A stretch of DNA of 64,000 nt, from assembly GCF_001905595.1 (NCBI RefSeq), contig NZ_LIXI01000015.1, positions 1 to 64,000 of the forward strand, read 5' to 3'. Position 1 is the stretch's first letter. Each line of letters starts with the position of its first letter. This DNA is from Streptomyces sp. CB00316 (GTDB lineage Bacteria > Actinomycetota > Actinomycetes > Streptomycetales > Streptomycetaceae). Positions 43,255 through 51,883 of the stretch are shown piece by piece. The position numbers and the translations under genes were made by a program. Under the pieces are notes generated by a model that saw nothing but the letters and a program-made list of their open reading frames with translations, was not told where the DNA came from and searched no databases.

Positions 43255-43823
43255 CGCTGTCCTTCCATGGTGCGGTCGGGTCCGAGGATCTCCCGCAGCC
43301 GGCGCAGGGAGTGGCGGACCGTGGAGCGGACGGTGGCGCTGGTCATTCCGAGTACGGCCGCGGCCTCGGGGGCGTTCATGCTCTGGAGGTAGATCATCAC
43401 CATGACGTCCTGCTGGCGGTCGGTGAGCTGGCGCAGGGCGCGGAAGAGGGCGAGGGATTCGGTGATCTGGCCGATCGGGTCGACGGCGTCGCGCAGCGCG
43501 ACGGTGTTGAAGGCGGCTTCGTCGATCAGCGGGGGCCGGCGGGTGCGGGCGCGGGCGTGGTCGGTGACCTTGTTCCGCATGATGGTCCAGGCGTAGGCGG
43601 CGGGGTTTTCCGTGAGGAGGACCTGGTCCCAGGTGCGCAGCAGGTGCTCGAAGGTGCTGTCGATGGCTTCTTCGGCGTCCTGGCGGTGGCGGAGGTAGGT
43701 CTCGGCGTAGCGGACGTAGCTGGGCCGGTTCATCTGGTGGAACGCGGTGAAGGAGAGGTCCGGGCGGCCAGGCGGGGTCACGGGAGGGGTGCCGGAGGTG
43801 TCGCGGCTTCGGTTCCGGGTCAC
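43251..43823 (-). CDS. Sigma-70-family (ECF-type) RNA polymerase sigma factor
   Basis: 190 residues from GTG 43823. Region 2 (YVRYAETYLRHRQDAEEAIDSTFEHLLRTW and WTIMRNKVTDHARAR) and region 4 (RQLTDRQQDVMVMIYLQSMNAPEAAAVLGMTSATVRSTVRHSLRRLRE, an HTH that reads the -35 box) are clear, with no region 3. It overlaps the upstream small gene by 4 bp and the downstream gene by 4 bp, so all three genes are one transcript. No typical anti-sigma is nearby. Confidence 0.85.
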   Translation of the reverse strand: MTRNRSRDTSGTPPVTPPGRPDLSFTAFHQMNRPSYVRYAETYLRHRQDAEEAIDSTFEHLLRTWDQVLLTENPAAYAWTIMRNKVTDHARARTRRPPLIDEAAFNTVALRDAVDPIGQITESLALFRALRQLTDRQQDVMVMIYLQSMNAPEAAAVLGMTSATVRSTVRHSLRRLREILGPDRTMEGQR

Positions 43824-43975
43824 CGGCCGTCCTCACGCTCGTGGCGGGTCATCTCGCTGACGCCGGCCCGCACGCCCACTGCGGCCAGACGCCGGAGCAG
43901 GAGGATGGCGTCCGCGCCGAAGACGCGGGCCGCGAGGGCGAGGATCATCAGGTCACCTACGAGTTGGGTCGTCAC
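43820..43975 (-). CDS. 51-residue protein opening the sigma operon
   Basis: Starts at GTG 43975 with GAGGGG about 10 nt upstream, ends at 43820 in the start codon of the sigma gene. A hydrophobic N-terminal half (QLVGDLMILALAARVFGADAILLLRRL) and a charged end (MTRHEREDGR). Coupled starts suggest it is really translated, perhaps as a leader or small regulator. Longer frames upstream are shadow. Confidence 0.55.
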   Translation of the reverse strand: MTTQLVGDLMILALAARVFGADAILLLRRLAAVGVRAGVSEMTRHEREDGR

Positions 43976-44144
43976 AGACGTTGGCCCCTCTCCTGGGAAG
44001 GTCCGGGCAGCGGCTGGGAAGTGCCCGGGAGTGCGCCGGAGTGCGCTTTCACCACAACGACGACCCGGAGCGCGCTGGTGTGCAGTGGCAACCTGAAGAA
44101 TGTCACCCAGAGCGAGCCTCTGGTGACATACAGATGTTCCCGAT
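43976..44144. other. Divergent upstream region of the sigma operon
   Basis: 169 bp between the sigma operon and the dispersed repeat; should hold the sigma operon promoter, which I could not pin down. Confidence 0.3.
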
Positions 44145-44274
44145 TGCTTATCCAGCAGGAACAACCATTCCACGCCACCTGACCGCCAGCCCTGCCACCA
44201 GCAGACCCCCCCTGACGCCCATTCGACTGTAAATTTGCGCAAAGATAGCAAATGCGAGAGGTGACTCACGTCAC
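44145..44274. repeat. 130-bp dispersed repeat, copy 1, with a Crp-like palindrome
   Basis: Runs from TGCTTATCCAGCAG to GTGACTCACGTCAC and matches 50020-50150 closely, including CCACGCCACCTGACCGCCAG and GCGCAAAGA. The palindrome GTGA-N6-TCAC at 44261-44274 fits the Crp-type consensus. Read on the reverse strand it opens with a short frame (WLFLLDKQ) also found in copy 2. The stretch from here to 44524 is the upstream region of the forward nuclease gene. Confidence 0.7.
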
Positions 44275-44524
44275 CATCCGCCGGAGCCTGAGCCTTGTCC
44301 CGCCATTGCATACGTCCGCAAGGCCCTCTCTCGGAGTGGACCGCGCCACTCCACTCGATCGTCCGGCTTGCCGTGACCAAGGCCGCCCAGCAGATGCCGA
44401 CGTAGCGAGGTGCCAGCCTGTGTGCATGGCCGGGGCGGGTCCGCTCGATCGGGTGACGGAGCCTCAGCGGTCGCCGTGAGCTGGGATCATGAGCGCGCAT
44501 CAGCCGCTACCCGCTGGAGAATCC

Positions 44525-45256
44525 GTGAAGCTGCGCCGCCTCGGCTCCCTGTACGCCGCCGTGCTCACCGCCGCCGCCCTGACCGCCTGCTCGGCCGAGA
44601 CGGTGGAGGCCGACGACGCCAAGCCCACCGCCACCACGTCCGGGAGCACCAATCCGTCCGGTGCGCCCGGCGGTACACCGGAGGAGGCGGGGCTCCCCCT
44701 GGTCGAAGCCATCGGGTCGATTCCCGTCGCCGAGGAGCAGCGGACCGGGTACGAGCGGGACAGCTTCAAGCACTGGGTCGATGAGGACGGCGACTCCTGC
44801 ACGACCCGGGCGGAAGTGCTGCTCGCTGAGGCGGTCACCGCGCCCGAGCAGGGCGCCCGGTGTTCGCTGAGCGGGGGCAGCTGGCTCTCGTACTACGACG
44901 AGGTCGAGGTCACCGACGCGCGGAAGCTGGACATCGACCACATGGTCCCCTTGGCCGAGGCGTGGGACAGCGGCGCCTACGACTGGACACCCGAGCGCCG
45001 TGAGGCGTACGCCAACGACCTGGGGTCGGACAGGAGTCTGGTCGCGGTCACCGCGAAGAGCAACCGGTCCAAGGCCGACCGGGATCCGGCCCAGTGGATG
45101 CCGCCCGCCGAGTCCGCGACGTGCACGTACCTCGTCGACTGGACCGCCACGAAGCTCCGCTGGGCCCTGGCCATGGATGAAGCCGAGAAGGCCGCACTCC
45201 TCAACCTCGCCGAGCCGTGCACCGACTCCGTCGTCGAATACGAGTCGGTCTCGTAG
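44525..45256 (+). CDS. Exported GmrSD-type HNH nuclease, lipoprotein
   Basis: About 243 residues. GTG 44525 is chosen because GGAGA lies 5 nt upstream and the product then begins with a lipoprotein signal (MKLRRLGSLYAAVLTAAALTAC, lipobox LTAC). A Thr/Ser/Pro linker follows, then the DUF1524/GmrSD C-terminal nuclease domain with the catalytic core LDIDHMVPLAEAWDSG, RREAYAND, AVTAKSNRSKADRDPAQWMPP. The HNH His and Asn are present. Likely a cell-surface or secreted DNase or RNase. A paralogue is split by the element at 34916-41571; the two share the region around the junction. Confidence 0.82.
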   Translation: MKLRRLGSLYAAVLTAAALTACSAETVEADDAKPTATTSGSTNPSGAPGGTPEEAGLPLVEAIGSIPVAEEQRTGYERDSFKHWVDEDGDSCTTRAEVLLAEAVTAPEQGARCSLSGGSWLSYYDEVEVTDARKLDIDHMVPLAEAWDSGAYDWTPERREAYANDLGSDRSLVAVTAKSNRSKADRDPAQWMPPAESATCTYLVDWTATKLRWALAMDEAEKAALLNLAEPCTDSVVEYESVS

Positions 45257-45348
45257 CGCCACTCACCCAGGGGAGGCGGATTTCGCCCCCTCGGTGAAGG
45301 CGGATTCGACTCTGGATCGTGCGGGGGGCCGCAGCGTCAGGAGCAGGC

Positions 45349-45564
45349 ATGAAGGAAATCGACGAGCAGCACCTCATCGAGTCGGGCCTGGTGGTGCTCG
45401 ACATCACCGCGGCCGATGAGGAAACCGCGCACCGGGTCGTAGCCGAGTTGGGCCAGCGCTGGGCAACGTCCGGCCCGCCCATTGTCCGGCGGACACCTGG
45501 CGTTCCGGGCGTCAGCGCCCGTGTCTACGCCGACATCCGGCGCACCGGGACCGAAGAACCGTAG
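45349..45564 (+). CDS. DUF6207-like small protein
   Basis: 71 residues from ATG 45349 with AGGAG 5 nt upstream. The pattern GLVVLDITAADEETA, RWATSGPP, RRTPGVPGVSARVYADIR matches my memory of the DUF6207 family of Streptomyces, of unknown function. Downstream of the nuclease on the same strand with 92 bp between. Confidence 0.7.
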   Translation: MKEIDEQHLIESGLVVLDITAADEETAHRVVAELGQRWATSGPPIVRRTPGVPGVSARVYADIRRTGTEEP

Positions 45565-45798
45565 AGATCGGAGGACAGGGCTGGGCAAGAGCGACGTGGT
45601 CACCGGGCGGCTGTTTGTCCCGTACGAGCTTGTCGTGCTGGTTGTCCGGCCGGGTCAGCTTCCACTTGTACGTCGCCCGGGTGGGCGTGGGGGAGCTGGG
45701 CGGTGTGCTCATGGTGGGGGGAGGGGGGTGCAGGGAGGGGGGGCTTCTCGTGGGTGAAGGGGCGCCCCTCTGGTGTCCGGCGGGATCGGTGCCCGCGC

Positions 45799-46809
45799 TC
45801 ACGTCATCGAGACGACGACCTTGCCGGCCTTCGCGCGGCCCTTTTCGACGTGCTCCGTGGCCTGGAGGGTCTCGTCGAACGGGAAGACCCGGTCGACGAC
45901 GGGGCGGATCTGTCCGGCGTCGATGAGGGCGGTGAGTTCGCGCAGTTGGTCGCCGCTGGCCTTCATGAAGAGGAAGGAGTAGGTGACGCCGAGGCGCTTG
46001 GCCTGGCGCCGGACCTTCGCGCTGAGCACGGCGACGCCCAGGCGCATGACCGCGTTCGCGCCGAGGTCGACGCCGGTGGCCGGGTCGGGCGGGCCCGCGA
46101 CGGAGATGACCTGGCCGCCGGGCTTGAGGACGCGCAGGGACTTGGTGAGGGTTTCGCCGCCGAGGGAGTCCAGGACGACGTCGTAGCCGTGGAGGATTTC
46201 GGAGAAGTCCTGCGTGCGGTAGTCGATGACCTCGTCCGCGCCGAGGTCCTTGACGAGGCCGACCTTGGCGGTGCTCGCGGTGGCGGCCACGTGCGCGCCC
46301 AGGGACTTCGCCAGCTGGATGGCGATGGAGCCCAGGCCACCGGCGCCCGCGTGGATGAGGACCTTCTGGCCCGGCTGCACGTTCGCCCGCTCAACCAGGG
46401 CCTGCCAGGCGGTCAGCGCGACCAGGGGGAGGGAGGCGGCCTCGGTCATGGTGAGCGTGGCGGGCTTGAGGGCCAGGTCGTCCTGGTGGACGGCGATGCG
46501 TTCGGCGAAGGTGCCGATGCGGTCCTTGTCGGGCCGGGCGTAGACCTCGTCGCCCACCGAGAAGCGGGTGACGGACGATCCGACGCGGACGACGGTCCCG
46601 GCGAAGTCGTTGCCCAGGACGAGCGGGAGCCGGTACGGCACGATCGCCTTCAACTCCCCCTTGCGGATCTTGTAGTCCAGCGGGTTGACGCTCGCCGCGT
46701 CGATCCTGACCAGGACATCCTCGGCACCCACCTGGGGCTCGGGTGCATCCCCGGCGCGCACCGTGGTCGGGTCGCCGTACTTCTCGACCATGAAGGCCTT
46801 CATCGTCAT
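45799..46809 (-). CDS. NADP-dependent quinone oxidoreductase (zinc-free alcohol dehydrogenase family)
   Basis: 336 residues. An N-terminal GroES-like part (AEDVLVRIDAASVNPLDYKIRKG, LGNDFAGTVVRVG) and a Rossmann part with the dinucleotide loop HAGAGGLGSIAIQLAKSLGA. This is a medium-chain reductase of the quinone-reductase kind: it lacks the zinc-binding Cys cluster and has the YDVVLDSLGG strand. Substrate unknown; reduces quinones or enones with NADPH. It is the lower gene of a run with an SDR and a TetR upstream, all under possible TetR control. Confidence 0.87.
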   Translation of the reverse strand: MTMKAFMVEKYGDPTTVRAGDAPEPQVGAEDVLVRIDAASVNPLDYKIRKGELKAIVPYRLPLVLGNDFAGTVVRVGSSVTRFSVGDEVYARPDKDRIGTFAERIAVHQDDLALKPATLTMTEAASLPLVALTAWQALVERANVQPGQKVLIHAGAGGLGSIAIQLAKSLGAHVAATASTAKVGLVKDLGADEVIDYRTQDFSEILHGYDVVLDSLGGETLTKSLRVLKPGGQVISVAGPPDPATGVDLGANAVMRLGVAVLSAKVRRQAKRLGVTYSFLFMKASGDQLRELTALIDAGQIRPVVDRVFPFDETLQATEHVEKGRAKAGKVVVSMT

Positions 46810-46942
46810 CTCCGTTCGTTCGGTCTCCCGCGCGAGCGGGGACGAGGGGTGTGTCCGTTACGGGCTTCTGCCGGTAAGGGGGAGTCTGTGGCGTCGTCCG
46901 TGCCGGCGTATTCCGCGTCGGCACAGATGGGTGGGGCGGGCG

Positions 46943-47635
46943 TCAGGCCGCGGCCGTCCCGGGGGTGCCGGCCAGGCCCTGCTTGACCTGCCGGGTGATC
47001 TCGTCGGCGAGAATCTCGGGCCGGCCCGCCTCGATGCCGAGCAGTGCCTGCGCCGCGACGTCGGCGGGGGAGACCTTCTGGTCGGCGGGGACGGCGGCGG
47101 CCATGTCGGTGTCCATGTAGGCGACGTGCAGCGCCGAGACGGTGATGCCGCGGGGCGCCAGCTCCTCGCGGGTCGCGTCGCTCATCGCCCAGGCGGCGGC
47201 CTTGGAGGCCGCGTAGGAGCCGGCGCCGGCCGGGTGGTACCAGGACAGGGCGGACAGGACGTTGAGCACGGCGCCGCCGCCGTTGCCCTCGATGACCGGG
47301 GCGAAGGCCCGGGTCGCGATGAGCGGGCCGATGTAGTTGGTCATGATCTCGCGGTGCACGTCGTCCAGGTCACCGCCGATGAGCGTCGCGCCGGTGGCGA
47401 GGCCCGCGTTGTTGATCAACAGCGTCGCATCCGAGGCGATGCGGGCGGCCTCGTGGATCGACTCCGGGTCCGTCACGTCGAGGCGCAGCGGGCTTACACC
47501 CGGCAGGTCCACCGTCTCGGGGCGGCGGGCCGCCGCGTAGACCTTCGCGCCGCGCTCCACGAGCTGGGCGGCGAGATGCCTTCCGAGGCCCCGGTTGGCG
47601 CCGGTGACCACTGCGACCGCGTTCTTGAGTTCCAT
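46943..47635 (-). CDS. Short-chain dehydrogenase/reductase
   Basis: 230 residues, SDR fold: TGANRGLGRHLA (TGxxxGxG nucleotide site), NNAGLATG, and the catalytic YAASKAAAWAMS (Tyr and Lys) with the Ser of LSALSWYHP. Binds NAD(P)H and oxidises or reduces a hydroxyl or carbonyl. It starts at ATG 47635, transcribed away from the TetR gene across the operator palindrome at 47678, and is followed 133 bp downstream by the quinone oxidoreductase gene. Confidence 0.87.
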   Translation of the reverse strand: MELKNAVAVVTGANRGLGRHLAAQLVERGAKVYAAARRPETVDLPGVSPLRLDVTDPESIHEAARIASDATLLINNAGLATGATLIGGDLDDVHREIMTNYIGPLIATRAFAPVIEGNGGGAVLNVLSALSWYHPAGAGSYAASKAAAWAMSDATREELAPRGITVSALHVAYMDTDMAAAVPADQKVSPADVAAQALLGIEAGRPEILADEITRQVKQGLAGTPGTAAA

Positions 47636-47677
47636 GTCCGCTCCAGGTTCTGTCGGGCGCCATCAGGGCACCTCACC

Positions 47678-47703
47678 GTTTAGATTGCATTACCAATCTA
47701 AAC
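47678..47703. promoter_or_regulatory. TetR operator between divergent SDR and TetR genes
   Basis: GTTTAGATTG and its exact complement CAATCTAAAC with a 6-nt spacer, a 26-bp AT-richer palindrome in the intergenic region of the SDR gene (reverse) and the TetR gene (forward). Such placement marks an operator bound by the local TetR dimer. Confidence 0.8.
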
Positions 47704-47756
47704 ACTAGATACGATAGATGCCAATCGACATCCAAACGGGAGAGCGGGAGGTGGCC

Positions 47757-48338
47757 ATGGGCCGCGCATCGCAGGCGCAGGCGCAGGAGAACCGCAGGCG
47801 GGTGGTGGACACCGCGTCGCGGCTGTTCCGGGAGCAGGGCACGCACCTCAGCGTCGCCGATCTCATGAAGGCGGCCGGCCTCACTCACGGCGCCTTCTAC
47901 AAGCAGTTCGCCTCCAAGGAGGCGCTCGTCGACGAGGCCACCGCCCACGCCATCGATGAATGGGTCCGGTCCCATGCGGCCCACTTCGAGCAGAACGGAG
48001 GGCGCCGGGACGCCGCTCAGCGGGACCTGATCGACGCCTACCTCTCCTCGGAACACCGCGACAACGCCGCGGACGGCTGCCCGGTCGCGGCACTTGCCGC
48101 CGATGTCGCGCGTGAACCCGAAGACCGCGAGGCCCGCCGCACCTACACGCAAGGTGTGGCCGAACTCGCCGCGTACCTCGCCCCCGCCGATGCGCACGGT
48201 GGCGAAGGTGGCGAGGAGGGCCTCGTCCGGCTGTGCACCTTGGTCGGTGCGCTGCTCCTCTCCCGGGCCACCCAGGGCTCCCCGCTCTCCGACGAGATCC
48301 TCGCCGCCGCGCGTACGGCCCTGATGGAGACGGCCTGA
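47757..48338 (+). CDS. TetR-family transcriptional repressor
   Basis: 193 residues from ATG 47757 behind GGGAGG (the frame's earlier ATG at 47718 has no ribosome site). N-terminal TetR HTH (RRRVVDTASRLFREQGTHLSVADLMKAAGLTHGAFYKQFASKEALVDEA), then the helical ligand domain (DGCPVAALAADVAREP). It probably controls the SDR and quinone oxidoreductase genes from the palindrome 55 bp upstream. Confidence 0.85.
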   Translation: MGRASQAQAQENRRRVVDTASRLFREQGTHLSVADLMKAAGLTHGAFYKQFASKEALVDEATAHAIDEWVRSHAAHFEQNGGRRDAAQRDLIDAYLSSEHRDNAADGCPVAALAADVAREPEDREARRTYTQGVAELAAYLAPADAHGGEGGEEGLVRLCTLVGALLLSRATQGSPLSDEILAAARTALMETA

Positions 48339-48389
48339 TCGGGGGCACGCACCCATCCGGAGTCGCGGGCGCGGCGACCGCCGTCACCG

Positions 48390-48992
48390 TCAGCGCGGCA
48401 GCAGCACGCCGGCCTGGTCCCGGATCTCCCGCAGGATCTCGTCGGCGCTCGCGGCCGCGTTCACGGTCTGTGACATGGCGAGGAGCATGATGACGGACAC
48501 GACACGCGCCGTCGTCGCGGCCTCGCTCTCGCCCGTCCGCCCGTCGCGGCGCAGGACGGCGGCGATGGCCTCCTCGGTCTGTCCGGCGATGGTGAGGGCC
48601 TCGTGGTGGCGGGGCTCCTCGGGGTCGCCGAAGACCATCTCGCGCAGGTAGGTGCGCCCGTTGTCGACCTGGGTGCGGTTGCACTCGACGATCGGCCGGA
48701 CGATCGCCATCACCGCGTCCAGCGCGCCAGGAACGCCCTCGGCGTCCGCCCGGCCCCGGGCGAGGGCCTCGACGTAGAGCGAGTTCTGGACGAGCAGGAG
48801 GAGCTCGCCCTTGGTCTTGGCGTAGAGGAACAGGGTACCGGTGCCGATGTCGGCCCTGTCGGCGATCTGCTGGGTGGTGACCTCGTCGACGCCGCGCTCG
48901 GCGAACAGCTCGCGGGCCGCGGCGGTGATGCGCTCCAGCTTCTGCTGCTTGTTCCGCTCGCGCCGGCCGACCGGCTGGGAAGCATGTGACAT
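48390..48992 (-). CDS. TetR-family transcriptional regulator
   Basis: 200 residues from ATG 48992 (MSHASQPVGRR) behind a GGGAGGG ribosome site; the frame opens at 49217 but that part is Arg-rich shadow. HTH: LERITAAARELFAERGVDEVTTQQIADRADIGTGTLFLYAKTKGELL. C-terminal helices bear VNAAASADEILREIRDQ. It faces away from the trefoil-like gene at 49127, which could be its target. Ligand unknown. Confidence 0.85.
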   Translation of the reverse strand: MSHASQPVGRRERNKQQKLERITAAARELFAERGVDEVTTQQIADRADIGTGTLFLYAKTKGELLLLVQNSLYVEALARGRADAEGVPGALDAVMAIVRPIVECNRTQVDNGRTYLREMVFGDPEEPRHHEALTIAGQTEEAIAAVLRRDGRTGESEAATTARVVSVIMLLAMSQTVNAAASADEILREIRDQAGVLLPR

Positions 48993-49126
48993 TCGGCCCT
49001 CCCTTCGGGGAGTAATCGCCGTACCGACCCCCGCTGCGAGCGCGGAACGTGTGCGAGATTCGTGGCGCCGACCGGAAAGGCGGCTCCGGGGCGTGTCTGT
49101 GAGAGCAGTGTGTCGTTGGGGCAGCC

Positions 49127-49651
49127 GTGAAGAAGATCCATTCCCTCGCCATTTCCGTCGGCCTGGTCGCTGCGCTGACCGGAACCGCGCAGGCCAACGG
49201 GCAGCCCGGCCGTGCACCGCTGCCGACCAACCAGATCACGAACGTCATCAGCGGCTACGTCATCGACAGCGCCGGGAAGACCGGCAGCGATCGGGTGCCC
49301 GTCTACATCTACAAGGACGCCACCAATCCCTCGGACAACCTGCGGTGGAGGTACGACCCCGCCACCCAGCACATCATGAACATTGCGACCGGCTACGTCC
49401 TGGACAGCGGCGGCGACACCAGCAGGGCCGTCGTACAGGTCTACGCCTACAAGAACGCCAACAGCCCGTCGAACAACCTGAAGTGGAGGTGGGACGCCGA
49501 CAGGCAGCACATCGTCAACGTCGCCACCGGCTACGCACTCGACGCCGGACCCATCCGCTCGACCAGCCCCAGCTCGCAGTCCCTCTTCGCGTACTGGGAC
49601 AACACCAGCACCTCGGACACGCTCAAGTGGAAGACCGACATCTTCAACTGA
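49127..49651 (+). CDS. Secreted ricin-type beta-trefoil-like protein
   Basis: 174 residues from GTG 49127. A Sec signal peptide (MKKIHSLAISVGLVAALTGTAQA) is followed by three related blocks, e.g. NVISGYVIDSAGKT, NIATGYVLDSGGDT, NVATGYALDAGPI, each with LRWRYDP or LKWRWDA. This is the three-fold pattern of ricin B-type trefoil lectins, though QxW motifs are replaced by KW-type. It likely binds sugar outside the cell. A terminator hairpin follows at 49697. Confidence 0.75.
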   Translation: MKKIHSLAISVGLVAALTGTAQANGQPGRAPLPTNQITNVISGYVIDSAGKTGSDRVPVYIYKDATNPSDNLRWRYDPATQHIMNIATGYVLDSGGDTSRAVVQVYAYKNANSPSNNLKWRWDADRQHIVNVATGYALDAGPIRSTSPSSQSLFAYWDNTSTSDTLKWKTDIFN

Positions 49652-49696
49652 CCCCAGTGAGCCTTACGTCCATTCCACGGATCGCGCCGTGACATG

Positions 49697-49728
49697 ACGA
49701 GGGGCTCGCTTCAGTGCGGGCCCCTCGT
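49697..49728 (+). terminator. Terminator hairpin
   Basis: ACGAGGGGC / GCCCCTCGT, 9-bp perfect arms, 14-nt loop, about 45 bp after the stop of the trefoil-like gene. Confidence 0.6.
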
Positions 49729-49819
49729 GCCGAACGCGCGAAGGCGCGCTCAGGCGAGGCTGGCGGCCGTCCGGTCAGTCGCAATCGGCCAACGAGCGGC
49801 GACCTCACCTGCCCAGGAC

Positions 49820-50048
49820 GCCGACCGCATCACCCAAGCCAGCGAGATCGTCCGGCCCCTCGGCGCCGGCAGCTGGAGCTGATGGCGGAGTGCCGCGTAT
49901 TCGGCGGTGAGCTGGTTGAGAGACCGGACGAGCGCAGGCACGCCGTCGGTGTACGGCCGAGGGCGAGCGCCTGGTCAGCGAGCCGGATGCCAATCACCCC
50001 AAGGTGATCATCGCCCAACTGCTTATCCAGCAGCGACAACCACCCCAC
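49820..50048 (-). pseudogene. Relic of a small gene in the dispersed-repeat region
   Basis: Reads MGWLSLLDKQLGDDHLGVIG and IRLADQALALGRTPTA in one frame, then PALVRSLNQLTAEYAALRHQ in the next, as if a single short helical protein were broken near 49945. It starts inside copy 2 of the 130-bp repeat. Family not recognised; reading is tentative. Confidence 0.4.
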
Positions 50049-50150
50049 GCCACCTGACCGCCAGCCCTGCCACCAGCAGACCCTCCAGCAGCGTCCACCG
50101 GCGCGTGAATTCGCGCAAAGAGAGCAAAGAGCTGGAGTGACCTACATCAC
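50020..50150. repeat. 130-bp dispersed repeat, copy 2, with a Crp-like palindrome
   Basis: Matches 44145-44274, from TGCTTATCCAGCAG to GTGACCTACATCAC (palindrome 50137-50150, GTGA-N6-TCAC). The rest of the 49729-50320 gap holds the small gene relic and the promoter region of the SRPBCC gene. Confidence 0.7.
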
Positions 50151-50320
50151 CACCAGCGTGCGGGAGCGGCCACGCGCCACCACGCCCCCGCACCGCCCGC
50201 TCGCCTGGTCCGTCGTCAGCAAGGGCTGGTCGTTGGGGTGAAGGGATGAGCGGGGATGTGAGGCATGCCGGGCGCGATCGCGGGCACCGCACGGGGACAT
50301 CCCCCACGAAGGAGAGCGTC

Positions 50321-50770
50321 GTGTCGCAGGTTGAAGAGTCGATCGAGGTCAGCGTCCCGGTCAGTGCCGCGTACAACCAGTGGACGCAGTTCGAGAGTTT
50401 CCCGCAGTTCATGGAGGGGGTCGAGCGGATCGAGCAGCGTACGCAGACCCTGACGCATTGGAAGACGAAGGTGGCGGGGGTCGAGCGGGAGTTCGACGCG
50501 GAGATCACCGAGCAGATCCCCGACGAGCGGGTCGCCTGGACCAGCGTCGGTGGCGAGGCCAAGCAGGCGGGTGTCGTGACCTTCCACTACATCGACGACA
50601 GCACCACCAAGGTCATGCTGCAGCTCGACTACGCCCCCGAGGGCCTGGCCGAGACGGCCGGCGACAAGCTCGGCTTCGTCAAGCGGCAGGCCACCGGCGA
50701 CCTGAAGCGCTTCAAGCAGTTCATCGAGTCTCGCGGCGCCGAGACCGGCGGCTGGCGCGGCACCGTCTGA
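50321..50770 (+). CDS. SRPBCC-superfamily (polyketide cyclase/START-like) protein
   Basis: 149 residues from GTG 50321 with AAGGAGA 8 nt upstream. The pattern VEESIEVSVPVSAAYNQWTQFESFPQFM, RIEQRTQTLTHWKT, PDERVAWTSVGG, GVVTFHYIDDSTTKVMLQLDY is that of Bet v1-like lipid/polyketide-binding proteins, which hold hydrophobic ligands in a helix-grip pocket. No partner genes indicate the ligand. Soluble and cytoplasmic. Confidence 0.85.
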   Translation: MSQVEESIEVSVPVSAAYNQWTQFESFPQFMEGVERIEQRTQTLTHWKTKVAGVEREFDAEITEQIPDERVAWTSVGGEAKQAGVVTFHYIDDSTTKVMLQLDYAPEGLAETAGDKLGFVKRQATGDLKRFKQFIESRGAETGGWRGTV

Positions 50771-50806
50771 CCAGCACTCTGCAGGCTTCCGCCCCGCACG
50801 GTCGTG

Positions 50807-51712
50807 TCACAGATGGGCGATGCGGCTGTGCGGGGCCCGGTGGGCCCGGCGGTTGGGCAGCCGGCCGCCGAGCAGGATGAGCCGGGCGGCGCGGTGGCGC
50901 TGTCCGGCGTACGGCTCCAGGAGCTGGAGCATCTGTTCGTCGGTGCCGCCCCGGGCACCGGTGAGGGCGTAGCCGATCTGTACGGGCAGGTGAAGATCAC
51001 CCAGGGTCAGGGCGTCGGGGGCACCGAGAGTGCGTTGCAGCGTTTCGGCGGCGGTCCAGGGTCCAATGCCGGGAATGAGCTGGAGCCGGGCCATCGCCTC
51101 GGGCAGCTCCATGGCTGCGGCTTCCTCCAGGCGCGGGGCGTAGGAGCAGGCGCGCAGGATCGCGGCCGCTCTGGAGCGGTGCCATTCCCAGCTCGGCACC
51201 ATCCGCCACACCGCGGCCGGCGGCGGGATCCGCGTCCCCTCCGGTGCCGGGCCCGGGGGCTGCTCGCCGTACCGGTGCAGCAGGCGCCGCCAGGCGTAGT
51301 AGGCGCTGCCGGTGGTGATCCGCTGCTCCAGCACGCTCGGTACGAGGGACTCCATCACCAGCCCCGTACGGGCCAGGCGTAGCCCGCCGTGCTTGCGGTG
51401 CGCGGCGGCCACCACCCGGTGCCGGGGCCGGAACGCGTCCAGCTCATCGTCGGCGCCGAGCAGCGCCGGTAGCTGCTTCAGCGCCCAGTCGGCGCCCGGG
51501 CCCCACGCCGTGCCCGTGATCAGCCGTCCGGCGACCGCGTCCGAGCGATCGGTGATCCGGAGGGTCACCGGGCCGTCGGGGGTACGGGAGCACCGCCACC
51601 AGCTCCCGTCGGGCTCCTGCCGGCAAGCCGGGTCCCCACGGCCGCGCCGCAGCACCCGCAGCGTGCGGGCGAGATCGTAGGGCGCGGGCGGCGCCCAGGT
51701 ACGGCTGGGCAT
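50807..51712 (-). CDS. AlkA-like DNA-3-methyladenine glycosylase
   Basis: 301 residues from ATG 51712 (MPSRTWAPPAPYDL); the frame stays open to 51859 but lacks sense. HhH-GPD base-excision fold: helix-hairpin-helix LQLIPGIGPWTAAETLQRTLG followed by the catalytic-loop region PDALTLGDLHLPVQ, with the active Asp of GD. The N-terminus (TWRCSRTPDGPVTLRI-like) is the extra domain of AlkA. It excises alkylated purines. It stands back to back with the Ku gene, so it forms part of a repair cluster. Confidence 0.82.
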   Translation of the reverse strand: MPSRTWAPPAPYDLARTLRVLRRGRGDPACRQEPDGSWWRCSRTPDGPVTLRITDRSDAVAGRLITGTAWGPGADWALKQLPALLGADDELDAFRPRHRVVAAAHRKHGGLRLARTGLVMESLVPSVLEQRITTGSAYYAWRRLLHRYGEQPPGPAPEGTRIPPPAAVWRMVPSWEWHRSRAAAILRACSYAPRLEEAAAMELPEAMARLQLIPGIGPWTAAETLQRTLGAPDALTLGDLHLPVQIGYALTGARGGTDEQMLQLLEPYAGQRHRAARLILLGGRLPNRRAHRAPHSRIAHL

Positions 51713-51883
51713 GGCTTCCAGAGTACGAGGGCAGCTGATGCGGTGGTGAAGGTGCGGGCCGCCCGGCCTGGCGTGAGGATCGTAGGTGCGGGCAACAGCC
51801 CGGCGCGACCATTGCCCGATGGGTATGTCCGCGTTCCGGTTCGCAGCCTGGTCCGACACCGACGCGGGGGTCTGGAGGTAAGT

